A stretch of 64,000 nt of DNA from Mycobacterium sp. M26 (lineage in GTDB: Bacteria > Actinomycetota > Actinomycetes > Mycobacteriales > Mycobacteriaceae), in NCBI RefSeq assembly GCF_001494595.1, contig NZ_LN929907.1:687468-751467 (forward strand), given 5' to 3'. The notes below the pieces were generated by a model. The model ran no database searches. It had not been told where the DNA came from and was given only the letters and a program-made list of their open reading frames with translations. This document shows positions 9,263 through 19,088 of the stretch, in pieces. The stretch's first letter is position 1. Each line of letters starts with the position of its first letter. A program made the translations under genes and the position numbers.

Positions 9263-10060
9263 GTGACAGCGACAACGGGGGTGTCCGCCTACGTTGCGGA
9301 CCGGCTGCGCTCGCCACTAAATGCCGTCGGCGGCTTCTTCCGGATGTGCGTGCTCACCGCGAAGGCCACCACCAAGTGGCCGTTCGAGTTCCGTGAGTTC
9401 GTGCTGCAGAGCTGGTTCCTGTTCCGGGTGACGTTCCTGCCCACCGTCGCGGTGGCCGTCCCGAACACGATCCTCATCATCTTCACGATCAACATCCTTC
9501 TGGTGGAGTTCGGCGCCGCCGACGCATCCGGTGCGGGTGCTGCCCTGGCCGCCGTGACCCAGCTGGGCCCGATCGTCACCGTGCTCGTGGTCGCCGGCGC
9601 CGGCTCGACGGCCATCTGCGCCGACCTCGGTGCCCGCACCATTCGCGAGGAGATCGACGCACTCGAGGTGCTCGGCATTGATCCGATCCACCGGCTCGTG
9701 CTGCCGCGCGTGGTGGCCTCCACCTTCGTCGCGGTTCTACTCAACGGCGCGGTCATCACCATCGGCCTGGTCGGCGGATTCATCTTCGGTGTCTACGGCC
9801 AGAACGTCTCGGCCGGTGCCTACCTGTCGACCCTGACCCTGATCACCGGCCTGCCCGAGGTCGTCATCTCCATCGTCAAGGCCCTCATCTTCGGCTTGAT
9901 CGCCGGACTCGTGGGCTGCTACCGCGGCCTGACGGTGTCCGGCGGCGCCAAGGGCCTGGGCACCGCGGTGAACGAAACGCTGGTGCTCTCGGTCGTCGCG
10001 CTGTTCGCCGTGAACGTCGTGCTGACCACCATCGGTGTCCGATTCGGAACGGGGCGGTGA
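9263..10060 (+). CDS. yrbE1A: MlaE-type permease YrbE1A of the Mce1 lipid importer
   Basis: A 265-residue MlaE/YrbE permease with about five to six membrane spans. The conserved cytoplasmic segment GARTIREEIDALEVLGIDPIHRLVLPRVVA is the family signature that contacts the MceG-type ATPase. It acts as a heterodimer with YrbE1B in the inner membrane to move lipids delivered by the Mce1A-F tube. The length equals that of Rv0167 as I recall it. The GTG start lies 233 bp after fadD5, and the gene ends just before yrbE1B (ATG at 10062). No ATPase is encoded in this locus, as is normal for mycobacteria, where mceG lies elsewhere. Confidence 0.93.
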   Translation: MTATTGVSAYVADRLRSPLNAVGGFFRMCVLTAKATTKWPFEFREFVLQSWFLFRVTFLPTVAVAVPNTILIIFTINILLVEFGAADASGAGAALAAVTQLGPIVTVLVVAGAGSTAICADLGARTIREEIDALEVLGIDPIHRLVLPRVVASTFVAVLLNGAVITIGLVGGFIFGVYGQNVSAGAYLSTLTLITGLPEVVISIVKALIFGLIAGLVGCYRGLTVSGGAKGLGTAVNETLVLSVVALFAVNVVLTTIGVRFGTGR

Positions 10061-10061
10061 C

Positions 10062-10931
10062 ATGAGCACCTCAACAGTCCTGCGGGGCCGGTACCCCCGC
10101 GCCTACAGCTCCGCCACCAAGTGGGCGTCGGCTCCGGGCCGGTTCGCCGAGAACGTCGGCAAGGTGGCCTGGTTCACCGTCACCGCGGTCGGCCAGATCC
10201 CCCACGCGCTGCGGTACTACCGGCGCGCGACGCTGCGACTGATCGCCGAGATCGGTATGGGCACCGGCGCGATGGCGGTGATCGGCGGCACCATCGCCAT
10301 CGTCGGATTCGTGACGCTGTCCGGCGGCTCGCTCATCGCCATCCAGGGTTATGCCTCGCTGGGCAACATCGGTGTGGAGGCCTTTACCGGCTTCGTGGCC
10401 GCACTGGTCAACGTGCGCGTCGTCGCCCCGCTGGTGTCCGGCCACGCGCTGGCGGCCACGGTTGGTGCCGGTGCGACCGCCGAGTTGGGCGCCATGCGGA
10501 TCGCCGAAGAGATCGACGCCCTCGAGGTGATGGGCATCAAGTCGATCAGCTACCTGGTCTCGACCCGCATCCTGGCCGGCATCGTGGTGATCGTCCCGCT
10601 GTACGCGATGGCGCTGCTGCTGTCGTTCCTGGCGGCACAGCTCACCACGACGGTGTTCTATGGCCAGTCCACCGGCACCTACGACCACTACTTCCGCACG
10701 TTCCTGCGGCCCGACGATGTGTTCTGGTCCTTCGTGGTGGCGATCATCATCGCCCTCTTCGTGATGATCAACCACTGCTACTTCGGCTACAACGCCAGCG
10801 GCGGCCCGGTGGGCGTCGGCGAGGCGGTGGGTGTGTCGATGCGTGCCTCACTGGTCGCGGTGGCGACCGTCGTTCTGTTGGCCTCGTTGGCGCTGTACGG
10901 CACCAACCCGAACTTCAACCTCACGGTCTAG
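10062..10931 (+). CDS. yrbE1B: MlaE-type permease YrbE1B of the Mce1 lipid importer
   Basis: A 289-residue partner of YrbE1A, with the paralogous signature MRIAEEIDALEVMGIKSISYLVSTRI and several long hydrophobic segments (GMGTGAMAVIGGTIAIVGF, and IVVIVPLYAMALLLSFLAAQL). Start at the ATG of MSTSTVLRGRYP, one base after the yrbE1A stop; an upstream in-frame start would overlap yrbE1A by 26 bp. The length matches Rv0168. It forms the membrane channel half of the importer. Confidence 0.93.
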   Translation: MSTSTVLRGRYPRAYSSATKWASAPGRFAENVGKVAWFTVTAVGQIPHALRYYRRATLRLIAEIGMGTGAMAVIGGTIAIVGFVTLSGGSLIAIQGYASLGNIGVEAFTGFVAALVNVRVVAPLVSGHALAATVGAGATAELGAMRIAEEIDALEVMGIKSISYLVSTRILAGIVVIVPLYAMALLLSFLAAQLTTTVFYGQSTGTYDHYFRTFLRPDDVFWSFVVAIIIALFVMINHCYFGYNASGGPVGVGEAVGVSMRASLVAVATVVLLASLALYGTNPNFNLTV

Positions 10932-10935
10932 CGCC

Positions 10936-12150
10936 ATGGCGTCGCATCCGTTGAACGACTCTCGGCGACCCCCGCTCAAGCTGGCGGGGGTGATCTTCCT
11001 GATCGTCGCCGCGCTGATCGGAGCGCTGATCTATGCGCAGTGGCGTGGCAAGCTGACGCCCAAGACGCCGCTGACGATGGTCTCCGACCGCGCCGGCCTG
11101 GTGATGGATCCGGGCTCGAAGGTCACCTACAACGGCGTCGAGATCGGCCGGGTCAGCACGATCTCGGCCATCAACCGGGACGGCCAGCAGATGGCCCAGT
11201 TGAACCTGGAGATCCAGCCCCGCTTCATCAAGCTGATCCCGGCCAACGTCAACGCCGAGATCAAGGCCAGCACCGTCTTCGGCAACAAGTACGTGTCGTT
11301 CACCAGCCCGAAAGACCCGAGCAAGGCCCGGATCTCGAGTTCTGACGTCATCGACGTCAGCCACGTCACCACCGAGTTCAACACCCTCTTCGAGACCCTC
11401 ACCTCGATCTCGGAGAAGGTCGACCCGGTCAAGCTGAACCTCACCCTGAGTGCGGCCGCCGAATCGCTCAACGGCCTGGGCACCAAGTTCGGTCAGTCGA
11501 TCGTCAGCGGCAACGCGATCCTCGACGACATCAACCCGCAGATGCCGCAGATCCGTTCCAACATCCGGCAATTGGCGAATCTGGCCGACGTCTACACCAA
11601 GGCCAGCCCCGATTTCTGGAACTTCCTGGACAACTCGGTGACCACCGCTCGCAGCCTCAACCAGCAGCAGGGCGATCTCGATGCCGCGCTGCTGGCGGCC
11701 ACCGGCTTCGGTAACACCGGCGCCGACGTATTCGAGCGTGGCGCACCGTATTTCGTCCGCGGTCAGGCCGACCTGGTGCCGACCACCACGGTGCTGGACA
11801 AGTACAGCCCGCAGCTGTACTGCCAGATCCGCAATGAAGCCCTGGCTCTGCCCTTGGCGCTGGATTCCTTTGGCGGTAACGGATATTCGCTGTCCACCGT
11901 CACCGAGTTCCTCGGCGCACCGAATCCGTACGTGTACCCGGACAACCTGCCGCGGGTGAATGCTCGCGGCGGCCCGGGTGGCGCGCCCGGCTGCTGGCAA
12001 GAGGTCAACCGTAACTTCTGGCCGGCGCCGTACCTGGTTGTCGACGCCGGCGCCTCGCTGGCCCCGTACAACCACTTCGAGTTGGGCCAGCCGATCCTCA
12101 CCGAGTACGTCTGGGGTCGCCAAGTCGGGGAGAACACGATCAACCCATGA
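10936..12150 (+). CDS. mce1A: Mce1A, MCE/MlaD-domain lipid transport subunit
   Basis: A 404-residue protein with one N-terminal transmembrane anchor (LAGVIFLIVAALIGALIYAQW, about residues 16-36), then the MCE/MlaD beta-barrel domain (DRAGLVMDPGSKVTYNGVEIGRVSTI to NKYVSFTSPK) and a long helical region with LNGLGTKFGQSIVSGN. The six Mce1 subunits form a heterohexameric periplasm-spanning lipid conduit. The start ATG lies 4 nt after the yrbE1B stop. The protein is about 50 residues shorter than my memory of M. tuberculosis Mce1A (454) and has no proline-rich tail. Confidence 0.92.
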   Translation: MASHPLNDSRRPPLKLAGVIFLIVAALIGALIYAQWRGKLTPKTPLTMVSDRAGLVMDPGSKVTYNGVEIGRVSTISAINRDGQQMAQLNLEIQPRFIKLIPANVNAEIKASTVFGNKYVSFTSPKDPSKARISSSDVIDVSHVTTEFNTLFETLTSISEKVDPVKLNLTLSAAAESLNGLGTKFGQSIVSGNAILDDINPQMPQIRSNIRQLANLADVYTKASPDFWNFLDNSVTTARSLNQQQGDLDAALLAATGFGNTGADVFERGAPYFVRGQADLVPTTTVLDKYSPQLYCQIRNEALALPLALDSFGGNGYSLSTVTEFLGAPNPYVYPDNLPRVNARGGPGGAPGCWQEVNRNFWPAPYLVVDAGASLAPYNHFELGQPILTEYVWGRQVGENTINP

Positions 12151-13187
12151 AAATCACCGGCACCGCAGTCAAACTCGCAGCGTTCTCGTTCGTGCTGCTG
12201 CTGTTCACGGCGATCATCGTCGTGGTGTTCGGGCAGTTCCGGTTTGACCGGACCACGGCCTACACCGCTGAGTTCACCAACGCCAGTGGGTTGCGCGACG
12301 GTGAGTTCGTCCGCGCCGGCGGCGTCGAGGTGGGCAAGGTCTCCAACATCAAGCTGGTCGACAACGGCCGTCGTGTGCTGGTCACCCTGAACGTGGACCG
12401 GACGCTGCCGCTCTACCAGTCCACCACCGCCCAGATCCGCTACCAGGACCTGATCGGCAACCGCTACGTCAACCTCGAGCGGGGCACCGGCGAAGGGGCC
12501 GACCGCGTGCTGCCGCCCGGCGGGTTCATCCCGGTCGCGCGCACCCAGCCCGCCCTCGATCTCGACGCGCTGATCGGCGGCTTCAAGCCACTGTTCAAGG
12601 CGCTGGACCCGGAGAAGGTCAACACCATCGCATCGTCGTTGGTCACCGTCTTCCAGGGTCAGGGCGGCACCATCAACGACATCCTCGACCAGACCGCGCA
12701 GCTGACCTCCGCGCTGGCCGACCGGGACCAGGCGATCGGTGACGTCATCACCAACCTGAACACGGTGCTGGCCACCACGGTCAAGCACGAGAAGGAGTTC
12801 GACCAGACGGTGAACAACCTGGAGGTGTTGATCACCGGTCTGAAGAACCGCGCTGACCCGCTGGCCAATTCGATCGCCGACATCAGCAACGCCTCGGGCA
12901 CCCTGGGCGATCTGCTTGCCGACGACCGTCCGCTGCTCAAGGACACCATCGCCAAGATCGAGACGGTGCAGCAGCCGCTGGTCGACGGTCAGGCCAAGCT
13001 GGACGACCTGCTGACCAAGCTGCCGGAGGCGATCAAGATCATCGGCCGCGCCGGTGGCATCTACGGTGACTTCTTCAACTTCTACCTGTGCGATATCAAC
13101 CTCAAGCTCAACGGCCTTCAGCCGGGCGGCCCGGTGCGCACGGTGAAGATCACCCAGCAGCCGACGGGTAGGTGCACCCCGCAATGA
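12147..13187 (+). CDS. mce1B: Mce1B, MCE/MlaD-domain subunit
   Basis: A 346-residue protein, the same length as Rv0170. It has an N-terminal membrane anchor (LAAFSFVLLLFTAIIVVVFGQF), an MCE domain (TNASGLRDGEFVRAGGVEVGKV, then YQDLIGNRYVNLERG) and an extended helical part rich in coiled-coil-like segments. The C-terminus holds a cysteine pair (FYLCDINL and GRCTPQ). Its start overlaps the mce1A stop as ATGA, and mce1C starts in its last codons, so the subunits are translationally coupled. Confidence 0.93.
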   Translation: MKITGTAVKLAAFSFVLLLFTAIIVVVFGQFRFDRTTAYTAEFTNASGLRDGEFVRAGGVEVGKVSNIKLVDNGRRVLVTLNVDRTLPLYQSTTAQIRYQDLIGNRYVNLERGTGEGADRVLPPGGFIPVARTQPALDLDALIGGFKPLFKALDPEKVNTIASSLVTVFQGQGGTINDILDQTAQLTSALADRDQAIGDVITNLNTVLATTVKHEKEFDQTVNNLEVLITGLKNRADPLANSIADISNASGTLGDLLADDRPLLKDTIAKIETVQQPLVDGQAKLDDLLTKLPEAIKIIGRAGGIYGDFFNFYLCDINLKLNGLQPGGPVRTVKITQQPTGRCTPQ

Positions 13188-14731
13188 GGACGCTAGAGAC
13201 ACCGAACCGGATCCGGAACGGCCTGGCCGGCATCGTGATCGTGGCGCTCGTGGTCGGCGTGGGCCAGAGCTTCGCCAGCATTCCCCAGTTGTTCGCGCAG
13301 CCGACGTACTACGGCCAGTTCAGCGATTCGGCGGGCATCAACCCCGGCGACAAGGTTCGGATCGCCGGTATGGAGGTCGGGCAGGTCAAGTCGCTGGACA
13401 TCGAAGGCGATCACGTGCTGGTCGGATTCTCGTTGGGCGACAAGCAGATCGGCACCGACAGCCGGATGGCCATCCGCACCGAGACCATCCTGGGCCGACG
13501 TGCTATCGAGGTCGAACCGCGGGGCGACAAGGTGCTCGAGCCGCGGGGCGTGCTCCCGGTGGGTCAGACCACCACGCCCTACCAGATCTACGACGCCGTC
13601 TTCGACGTCACCAAGGCTGCCCAAGGCTGGGATCTGCAGACCGTCAAGCAGTCGCTGAATGTGTTGTCGGAGACCATCGATCAGACCTACCCGCACCTGA
13701 GTGCCGCACTCGACGGGGTGGCCCGGTTCTCCGACACCATCGGCAAGCGCGATGAGCAGTTCAAGCAGCTGCTCGCCAACGCCAACAAGGTCGCCGCAGT
13801 GCTCGGCAATCGCAGCGAGCAGATCAACCGCCTGGCGGTCAACGCGCAGACCCTGCTGGCCGCCGTCAACGATCGCGGCCGCGCCATCGACTACCTGTTG
13901 GCCAATGTCTCGGAGATCTCCCAGCAGTTCGCCGGGTTCATCAACGACAACCCGAACCTGAACCACGTTCTGACACAGCTCAATGTGATCAGCGGCGAGC
14001 TGGCCAAGCACAAGAACGACCTGGCCGACGTGTTCATCACCGCGGCCAAATTCATGGGCGCGCTGGCTGAGGCCATCGGTTCCGGGCCCTACTTCAAGAC
14101 CCTCGTCGTCAACCTGGTGCCCTACCAGATCCTGCAGCCGTGGGTGGACGCCGCGTTCAAGAAGCGCGGTATCGACCCCGAGGAGTTCTGGCGCAACGCG
14201 GGTCTGCCGGCGTTCCGGTTCCCCGACCCCAACGGCCAGCGTCAGCCCAACGGCGCACCGCCGGCGGCACCGACACCGTTGGAAGGCACACCGGAACATC
14301 CCGGCCCCGCGGTCGGCCCCGGCTCGCCGTGCTCGTACACCCCGCCCCCGGACGGCATCCCGACCAACGCCAACCCGCTGCCGTGTGCCGGGCTGAGTAC
14401 GGGACCGTTCGGCGGACCGGAGTACCCGACGGCCGACGTGCCGATCTCGGCACCCAACCCCGCCGCGGGCTACAGCCCGGGTGTCCCGAGTGCCGCCTTC
14501 CCGGGTGAACTCTCGCCGAGCATCCAGGGCGTGCCTTCAGCGCCGCTGGCGCCCGGCCCGCCGGGAGCGCGCACCGTGCCGGTCGCCCCGACGCCGGGAC
14601 CGGCCACCGATATCCCCGGATACGCTCCGCCGCCGAACGCTCTCGTCGGCCCGATCCCGCCGCCGGGACCGGGTCCGCAGGTGCCGCCGGTCGGTGACCT
14701 GGCGCCCGTCGATCAGGGAGGGGGAGCCTAA
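13184..14731 (+). CDS. mce1C: Mce1C, MCE/MlaD-domain subunit with Pro-rich tail
   Basis: A 515-residue protein, equal in length to Rv0171. It carries an N-terminal anchor (GLAGIVIVALVVGVGQSF), an MCE domain (SDSAGINPGDKVRIAGMEVGQV and TETILGRRAIEVEPRG), a helical region with repeated QINRLAVNAQTLLAAVND-like heptads, and from about residue 350 a long low-complexity Pro/Gly/Ala tail. The start at ATG MRTLETPNR overlaps the mce1B stop as ATGA; an upstream in-frame start is less likely. Confidence 0.93.
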   Translation: MRTLETPNRIRNGLAGIVIVALVVGVGQSFASIPQLFAQPTYYGQFSDSAGINPGDKVRIAGMEVGQVKSLDIEGDHVLVGFSLGDKQIGTDSRMAIRTETILGRRAIEVEPRGDKVLEPRGVLPVGQTTTPYQIYDAVFDVTKAAQGWDLQTVKQSLNVLSETIDQTYPHLSAALDGVARFSDTIGKRDEQFKQLLANANKVAAVLGNRSEQINRLAVNAQTLLAAVNDRGRAIDYLLANVSEISQQFAGFINDNPNLNHVLTQLNVISGELAKHKNDLADVFITAAKFMGALAEAIGSGPYFKTLVVNLVPYQILQPWVDAAFKKRGIDPEEFWRNAGLPAFRFPDPNGQRQPNGAPPAAPTPLEGTPEHPGPAVGPGSPCSYTPPPDGIPTNANPLPCAGLSTGPFGGPEYPTADVPISAPNPAAGYSPGVPSAAFPGELSPSIQGVPSAPLAPGPPGARTVPVAPTPGPATDIPGYAPPPNALVGPIPPPGPGPQVPPVGDLAPVDQGGGA

Positions 14732-14734
14732 GCG

Positions 14735-16360
14735 ATGTCGACAGTGTTCAACGTGCGCAACCTGGGCTTGCCGAAGATGTCCCGGATGTCGGTCATCATC
14801 GGCACCCTCGCGGTGATCCTCGGCCTGGTCGGGGCGCTGGTGGGCTGGCAGCTCTACAAGAAGATGACCACCAACACCGTGGTGGCCTACTTCTCCGAGG
14901 CGCTCGCGCTGTACCCGGGTGACCGTGTCCAGATCATGGGCGTTCGGGTCGGCAACATCGACAAGATCGAGCCGGCCGGCGACAAGATGAAGGTCACCTT
15001 CCACTACGCCAACAAGTACAAGGTGCCTGCGGACGCCACGGCGACCATCCTGAACCCGAGCCTGGTGGCCTCCCGGGTGATCCAGCTGGCCCCGGCTTAC
15101 ACCGGCGGCCCGGTGCTCGGCGACAACGCGGTGATCCCGATCGAGCGCACCCAGGTGCCGGTCGAGTGGGACGACCTGCGCAACCAGATCTCGGAGCTGG
15201 TCACCACTCTGGGGCCCACCAAGGAGCAGCCCAAGGGTCCGTTCGGTGACGCGCTGGAGTCCTTCGCCAACGGGCTCGAGGGCAAGGGCGAGCAGATCAA
15301 CACGACCTTCCGGGCGCTGTCCAACGCGGTGACCGCGTTGAACGAGGGCCGCGGTGACTTCTTCGCCGTCCTCAAGAGCCTGGCGCTGTTCGTCAACGCG
15401 CTGCACAAGAGCGACCAGCAGCTGGTGGCGCTGAACTCCGATCTGGCCACCTTCACCAACTCCTTCGCCAATGGCGATCAGGAAGTGGCCAACGCGGTTC
15501 GCGACATCAACACCCTGCTGACCACCGCACGCAAGTTCGTCGACGACAACGGCTCGGTGCTCAGCAAGGACATCAACAACCTGGCTGATACCACCAACGC
15601 GCTGATGCAGCCCGACGCCCGCAACGGCATCGAGACGGTGCTGCACGTGTACCCGACGCTGGCGGCCAACCTGCAGAACATCTACCACCCGACGCACGGC
15701 GCGCTGGTCGCGATCCCGGTGGTGGCCAGTTTCGCCAACCCGATGCAGTTCCTCTGCAGCGCGATCCAGGCGGGCAGCCGGTTGGGCTACCAGGATTCGG
15801 CCGAGATGTGCGCGCAGTACCTGGCGCCCATCCTGGACGCGATCAAGTTCAACTTCCCGCCGTTCGGCGTGAACCAGTTCTCGACGGCCGAGACTCTGCC
15901 GAAGTACGTCGCGTATTCCGAGCCGCGCCTGCAGCCGCCGTCGGGCTACAAGGACACGACGGTGCCGGGTATCTGGTCGCGCGACACGCTGTTCTCGCAC
16001 GGCAACCACGAGGCGGGCTGGATCGTGGCCCCGGGTATGCAGGGTGTCGACGTGCAGGCGTTCACCGCCAACATGCTCACCCCGGATTCGTTGGCGGCGT
16101 TGATGGGCGGGCCCGACCCGACGTCGATCCCGCCGGCCGGTCCGCCCGGTGGCGCTCCGCCGAACTCGTACAGCGAGTACAACCCGCTGCCGCCGCCGTG
16201 GTACCCGGGTGCACCGCCACCACCGGCACCTGCGCCTGGTGTGATCCCGGGACCGCTCCCGGTCTCGCAGCAGATCGGCGCTCCGGCGCCCGCCGCGCCG
16301 GGTCCCGCGGCACCCGCTCCGGCAGGCCCGCCGCTGCCCGCTGAAATGGGGAACGGATAG
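14735..16360 (+). CDS. mce1D: Mce1D, MCE/MlaD-domain subunit with Pro-rich tail
   Basis: A 541-residue subunit with an N-terminal anchor (MSVIIGTLAVILGLVGALVG), an MCE domain (ALYPGDRVQIMGVRVGNI and ILNPSLVASRVIQLAP), a helical domain, and a proline-rich C-terminal tail from about residue 465 (PPAGPPGGAPP, PPPPAPAPG). The tail may reach into the peptidoglycan layer; that is inference. The start follows the mce1C stop by 3 nt. The stop shares one base with the mce1E GTG. Confidence 0.93.
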   Translation: MSTVFNVRNLGLPKMSRMSVIIGTLAVILGLVGALVGWQLYKKMTTNTVVAYFSEALALYPGDRVQIMGVRVGNIDKIEPAGDKMKVTFHYANKYKVPADATATILNPSLVASRVIQLAPAYTGGPVLGDNAVIPIERTQVPVEWDDLRNQISELVTTLGPTKEQPKGPFGDALESFANGLEGKGEQINTTFRALSNAVTALNEGRGDFFAVLKSLALFVNALHKSDQQLVALNSDLATFTNSFANGDQEVANAVRDINTLLTTARKFVDDNGSVLSKDINNLADTTNALMQPDARNGIETVLHVYPTLAANLQNIYHPTHGALVAIPVVASFANPMQFLCSAIQAGSRLGYQDSAEMCAQYLAPILDAIKFNFPPFGVNQFSTAETLPKYVAYSEPRLQPPSGYKDTTVPGIWSRDTLFSHGNHEAGWIVAPGMQGVDVQAFTANMLTPDSLAALMGGPDPTSIPPAGPPGGAPPNSYSEYNPLPPPWYPGAPPPPAPAPGVIPGPLPVSQQIGAPAPAAPGPAAPAPAGPPLPAEMGNG

Positions 16361-17514
16361 TGAGCGCGATCATGAAGTCGACGCGCCGGTACGGCTGGCG
16401 TGGTCTGGTGCTGCTCGTCACGGCGCTGGTGCTGACGTCCTGCGGTTGGCGCGGTATCGCCAACGTCCCGCTGCCGGGTGGTCCCGGCAGCGGCAAGGAC
16501 AAGATGACGATCTACGTCCAGATGCCGGATACCTTGGCGCTCAACGTCAACAGCCGGGTCCGGGTGGCCGACGTGTTCGTCGGCTCGGTCAAGGCCATCG
16601 AGCTGAAGAACTGGATTCCGACGCTGACGCTGGACCTGCAGCCCGGAGTCAAGTTGCCGGCCAACGCAATTGCGCGGATCGGCCAGACCAGTCTGCTGGG
16701 TACCCAGCACGTCGAGCTGGATCCGCCGGCTGATCCCTCGCCGGAGCCACTGCGTGACGGTGCGACGATCCCGCTGAAGAACTCGCAGTCGTTCCCGACC
16801 ACCGAGCGCACGCTGGCCAGTATCGCCACCGTGCTGCGCGGCGGCGGCATCCCGAACCTGGAAGTGATCCAGACCGAGGTCGCCAACATCCTGTCGGGCA
16901 ACGCCGATCAGATCCGCGACTTCCTGGGCAAGCTGGACACTTTCACCGACCAGCTCAACCAGCAGCGCGATGACCTGACCCGGGCGATCGACTCGACCAA
17001 CGAACTGCTGCAGATCGTGGCGAAGCGCAACGACACCCTGGACCGGGTGCTCACCGAATTCCCGCCGCTGATCAAGTATTTCGCGGACTCCCGGGACAAG
17101 CTCACCGGAGCCGTGGAGGCACTGGGCCGGTTCAGCAACGTCACCGCCAACACGCTGTCGGCGGCGCGGGCTGATATCGATACCAACCTGCAGATGCTGC
17201 AGCGCCCGCTCAAGCAGCTCGGCAAGGCCGGCCCGTACATGATCGACGCGCTCAAGTTGGTCATCACGGCGCCGTACCCGGTCGACAACATTCCGAAGGT
17301 AATCCGGGGTGACTACATCAACACCTCGGCCACGTTCGACCTGACACTGTCCGCGATCGACAACGCGTTCCTCACCGGTACCGGTGTGTCCGGAATGCTG
17401 CGTGCTCTTGAGCAGGCGTGGGGTCGCGACCCGCAGACCATGATCCCGGACGTGCGGTTCACGCCGCACCCGAACATGGCCGAGGGTGGACCGTATGTCG
17501 AGCGCGGCGAGTGA
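16360..17514 (+). CDS. mce1E: Mce1E lipoprotein (LprK)
   Basis: A 384-residue lipoprotein: the signal peptide ends in the lipobox VLTSC near residue 28, so this subunit is lipid-anchored instead of having a transmembrane helix, as is usual for MceE proteins. The MCE domain follows (LALNVNSRVRVADVFVGSV, RIGQTSLLGTQHVELDPP), then a helical region (FLGKLDTFTDQLNQQRDDL). The GTG start overlaps the mce1D stop by one base. The homologue is Rv0173/lprK. Confidence 0.93.
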   Translation: MSAIMKSTRRYGWRGLVLLVTALVLTSCGWRGIANVPLPGGPGSGKDKMTIYVQMPDTLALNVNSRVRVADVFVGSVKAIELKNWIPTLTLDLQPGVKLPANAIARIGQTSLLGTQHVELDPPADPSPEPLRDGATIPLKNSQSFPTTERTLASIATVLRGGGIPNLEVIQTEVANILSGNADQIRDFLGKLDTFTDQLNQQRDDLTRAIDSTNELLQIVAKRNDTLDRVLTEFPPLIKYFADSRDKLTGAVEALGRFSNVTANTLSAARADIDTNLQMLQRPLKQLGKAGPYMIDALKLVITAPYPVDNIPKVIRGDYINTSATFDLTLSAIDNAFLTGTGVSGMLRALEQAWGRDPQTMIPDVRFTPHPNMAEGGPYVERGE

Positions 17515-17528
17515 GGGGTGACGAGTAA

Positions 17529-19088
17529 ATGTTGACCCGCTTCATCAAGACGCAGCTCGTGATCTTCGGCGTGCTGACCGTGGTCGCGCTGTTGGTGCTG
17601 GGCGTGTACTTCCTGCGGCTGCCCACGCTGGCCGGTGTCGGGCAGTACACGCTGAAGGCCGACCTGCCGTCCTCGGGTGGCCTTTACGCCACGGCCAACG
17701 TCACCTACCGCGGCGTCACGATCGGCCGGGTGACCGAAGTCGTGCCCACCGAAAACGGTGTGCGCGCCACGATGAGCATCAGCGACAAGTACAAGATCCC
17801 GGTCGATGCGTCGGCGAACGTCCACTCGGTATCGGCGGTCGGCGAGCAGTACCTCGACCTGGTGTCCGACACCGGCACCCCGGGCAAGTACTTCGCCGCC
17901 GGCCAGACCATCACCAAGAGCACCGTCCCGCAGGAGATCGGACCGGCACTGGACGCGGCGAACAAGGGCCTGGCGGCTCTGCCCGCGGACAAGATTCCGG
18001 TGCTGCTCAACGAAACCGCTTTGGCGGTAGGTGGTTTGGGGCCGTCGCTGCAGCGGTTGGTCGACGGCACGCAGGCGATCGTCACTGATTTCAAGACCAA
18101 CATTCAGGACGTCAACGACATCATCCAGAACTCGGCACCCGTGGTGGACAGCCAGGTGAACTCCGCTGACGCGATCTCGGCGTGGGCAGCGAACCTGAAC
18201 AGCATCGCCTCGCAGACCGCAGCGCAGGATCAGGCGTTGCGTAGCGGGCTGAGCCAGGCCGCGCCCACTGCTGACGCGGTCACTGCAGTGTTCAGCGATG
18301 TTCGGGAAGCTCTGCCGCAGACGCTGGCGAACCTGGAGATCATCCTGGACATGCTCAAGCGCTACAACAAGGGCGTCGAGCAGTCGCTGGTGCTGTTGCC
18401 GCAGGGCGCCTCGGTGGCCCAGGCGGTGTCCGCGCCGTATCCGCATCAAGCCGCGCTGGACTTCGCGTTGACGATCAACCAGCCGCCGCCATGTCTGACC
18501 GGATTCCTGCCGGCCAGCCAGTGGCGGGCTCCGGCGGACCTGTCGCGCAAGCCGGTGGAGAACGGGCTGTACTGCAAGATCCCCAAGGACACCCCGGCCA
18601 ACGTCGTGCGCGGCGCGCGTAACTTCCCGTGCGTCGACGTCCCGGGTAAGCGTGCCGCGACACCGGAGGAGTGCCGCAGCAACGAGCCCTACACACCGTT
18701 GGGCACCAACCCCTGGTACGGCGACCCGAACCAGGTGCTGACCTGCCCGGCGCCCGCCGCCCGATGCGACCAGCCGGTGAACCCGGGTACGGTGATACCG
18801 GCACCGTCCATCAACAACGGGATGAACCCGTTGCCGGCGGACCTGCTGCCGCCTCCGGCGGCCAACCCCGTGACCAGCGACCCGCTGAGTCGGCCGGGGA
18901 CCGGGTCTGTGCAGTGCAACGGGCAGCAGCCCAATCCGTGCACCTACACTCCGGCGGAAGGCAATACGGCCGTCTACAACCCGCAGAGCGGTGAGTTGGT
19001 CGGCCCTGACGGTGTGAAGTACAGCGTCACGAACTCGAGCAGTACAGGAGACGACGGATGGAAGGAGATGCTGGCTCCGGCCGGCTGA
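17529..19088 (+). CDS. mce1F: Mce1F, MCE/MlaD-domain subunit
   Basis: A 519-residue subunit with an N-terminal anchor (QLVIFGVLTVVALLVLGVYFL), an MCE domain (LPSSGGLYATANVTYRGVTIG, then SVSAVGEQYLDLVSDTG) and a cysteine-containing C-terminal domain (PPPCLTGFLPASQWR, YCKIPKD, NFPCVDVPGKR, EECRSNEPYT) typical of MceF. A 14-nt gap follows mce1E. Its last 31 bp overlap the next gene, which keeps the operon coupled into the Mce-associated genes. Confidence 0.93.
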   Translation: MLTRFIKTQLVIFGVLTVVALLVLGVYFLRLPTLAGVGQYTLKADLPSSGGLYATANVTYRGVTIGRVTEVVPTENGVRATMSISDKYKIPVDASANVHSVSAVGEQYLDLVSDTGTPGKYFAAGQTITKSTVPQEIGPALDAANKGLAALPADKIPVLLNETALAVGGLGPSLQRLVDGTQAIVTDFKTNIQDVNDIIQNSAPVVDSQVNSADAISAWAANLNSIASQTAAQDQALRSGLSQAAPTADAVTAVFSDVREALPQTLANLEIILDMLKRYNKGVEQSLVLLPQGASVAQAVSAPYPHQAALDFALTINQPPPCLTGFLPASQWRAPADLSRKPVENGLYCKIPKDTPANVVRGARNFPCVDVPGKRAATPEECRSNEPYTPLGTNPWYGDPNQVLTCPAPAARCDQPVNPGTVIPAPSINNGMNPLPADLLPPPAANPVTSDPLSRPGTGSVQCNGQQPNPCTYTPAEGNTAVYNPQSGELVGPDGVKYSVTNSSSTGDDGWKEMLAPAG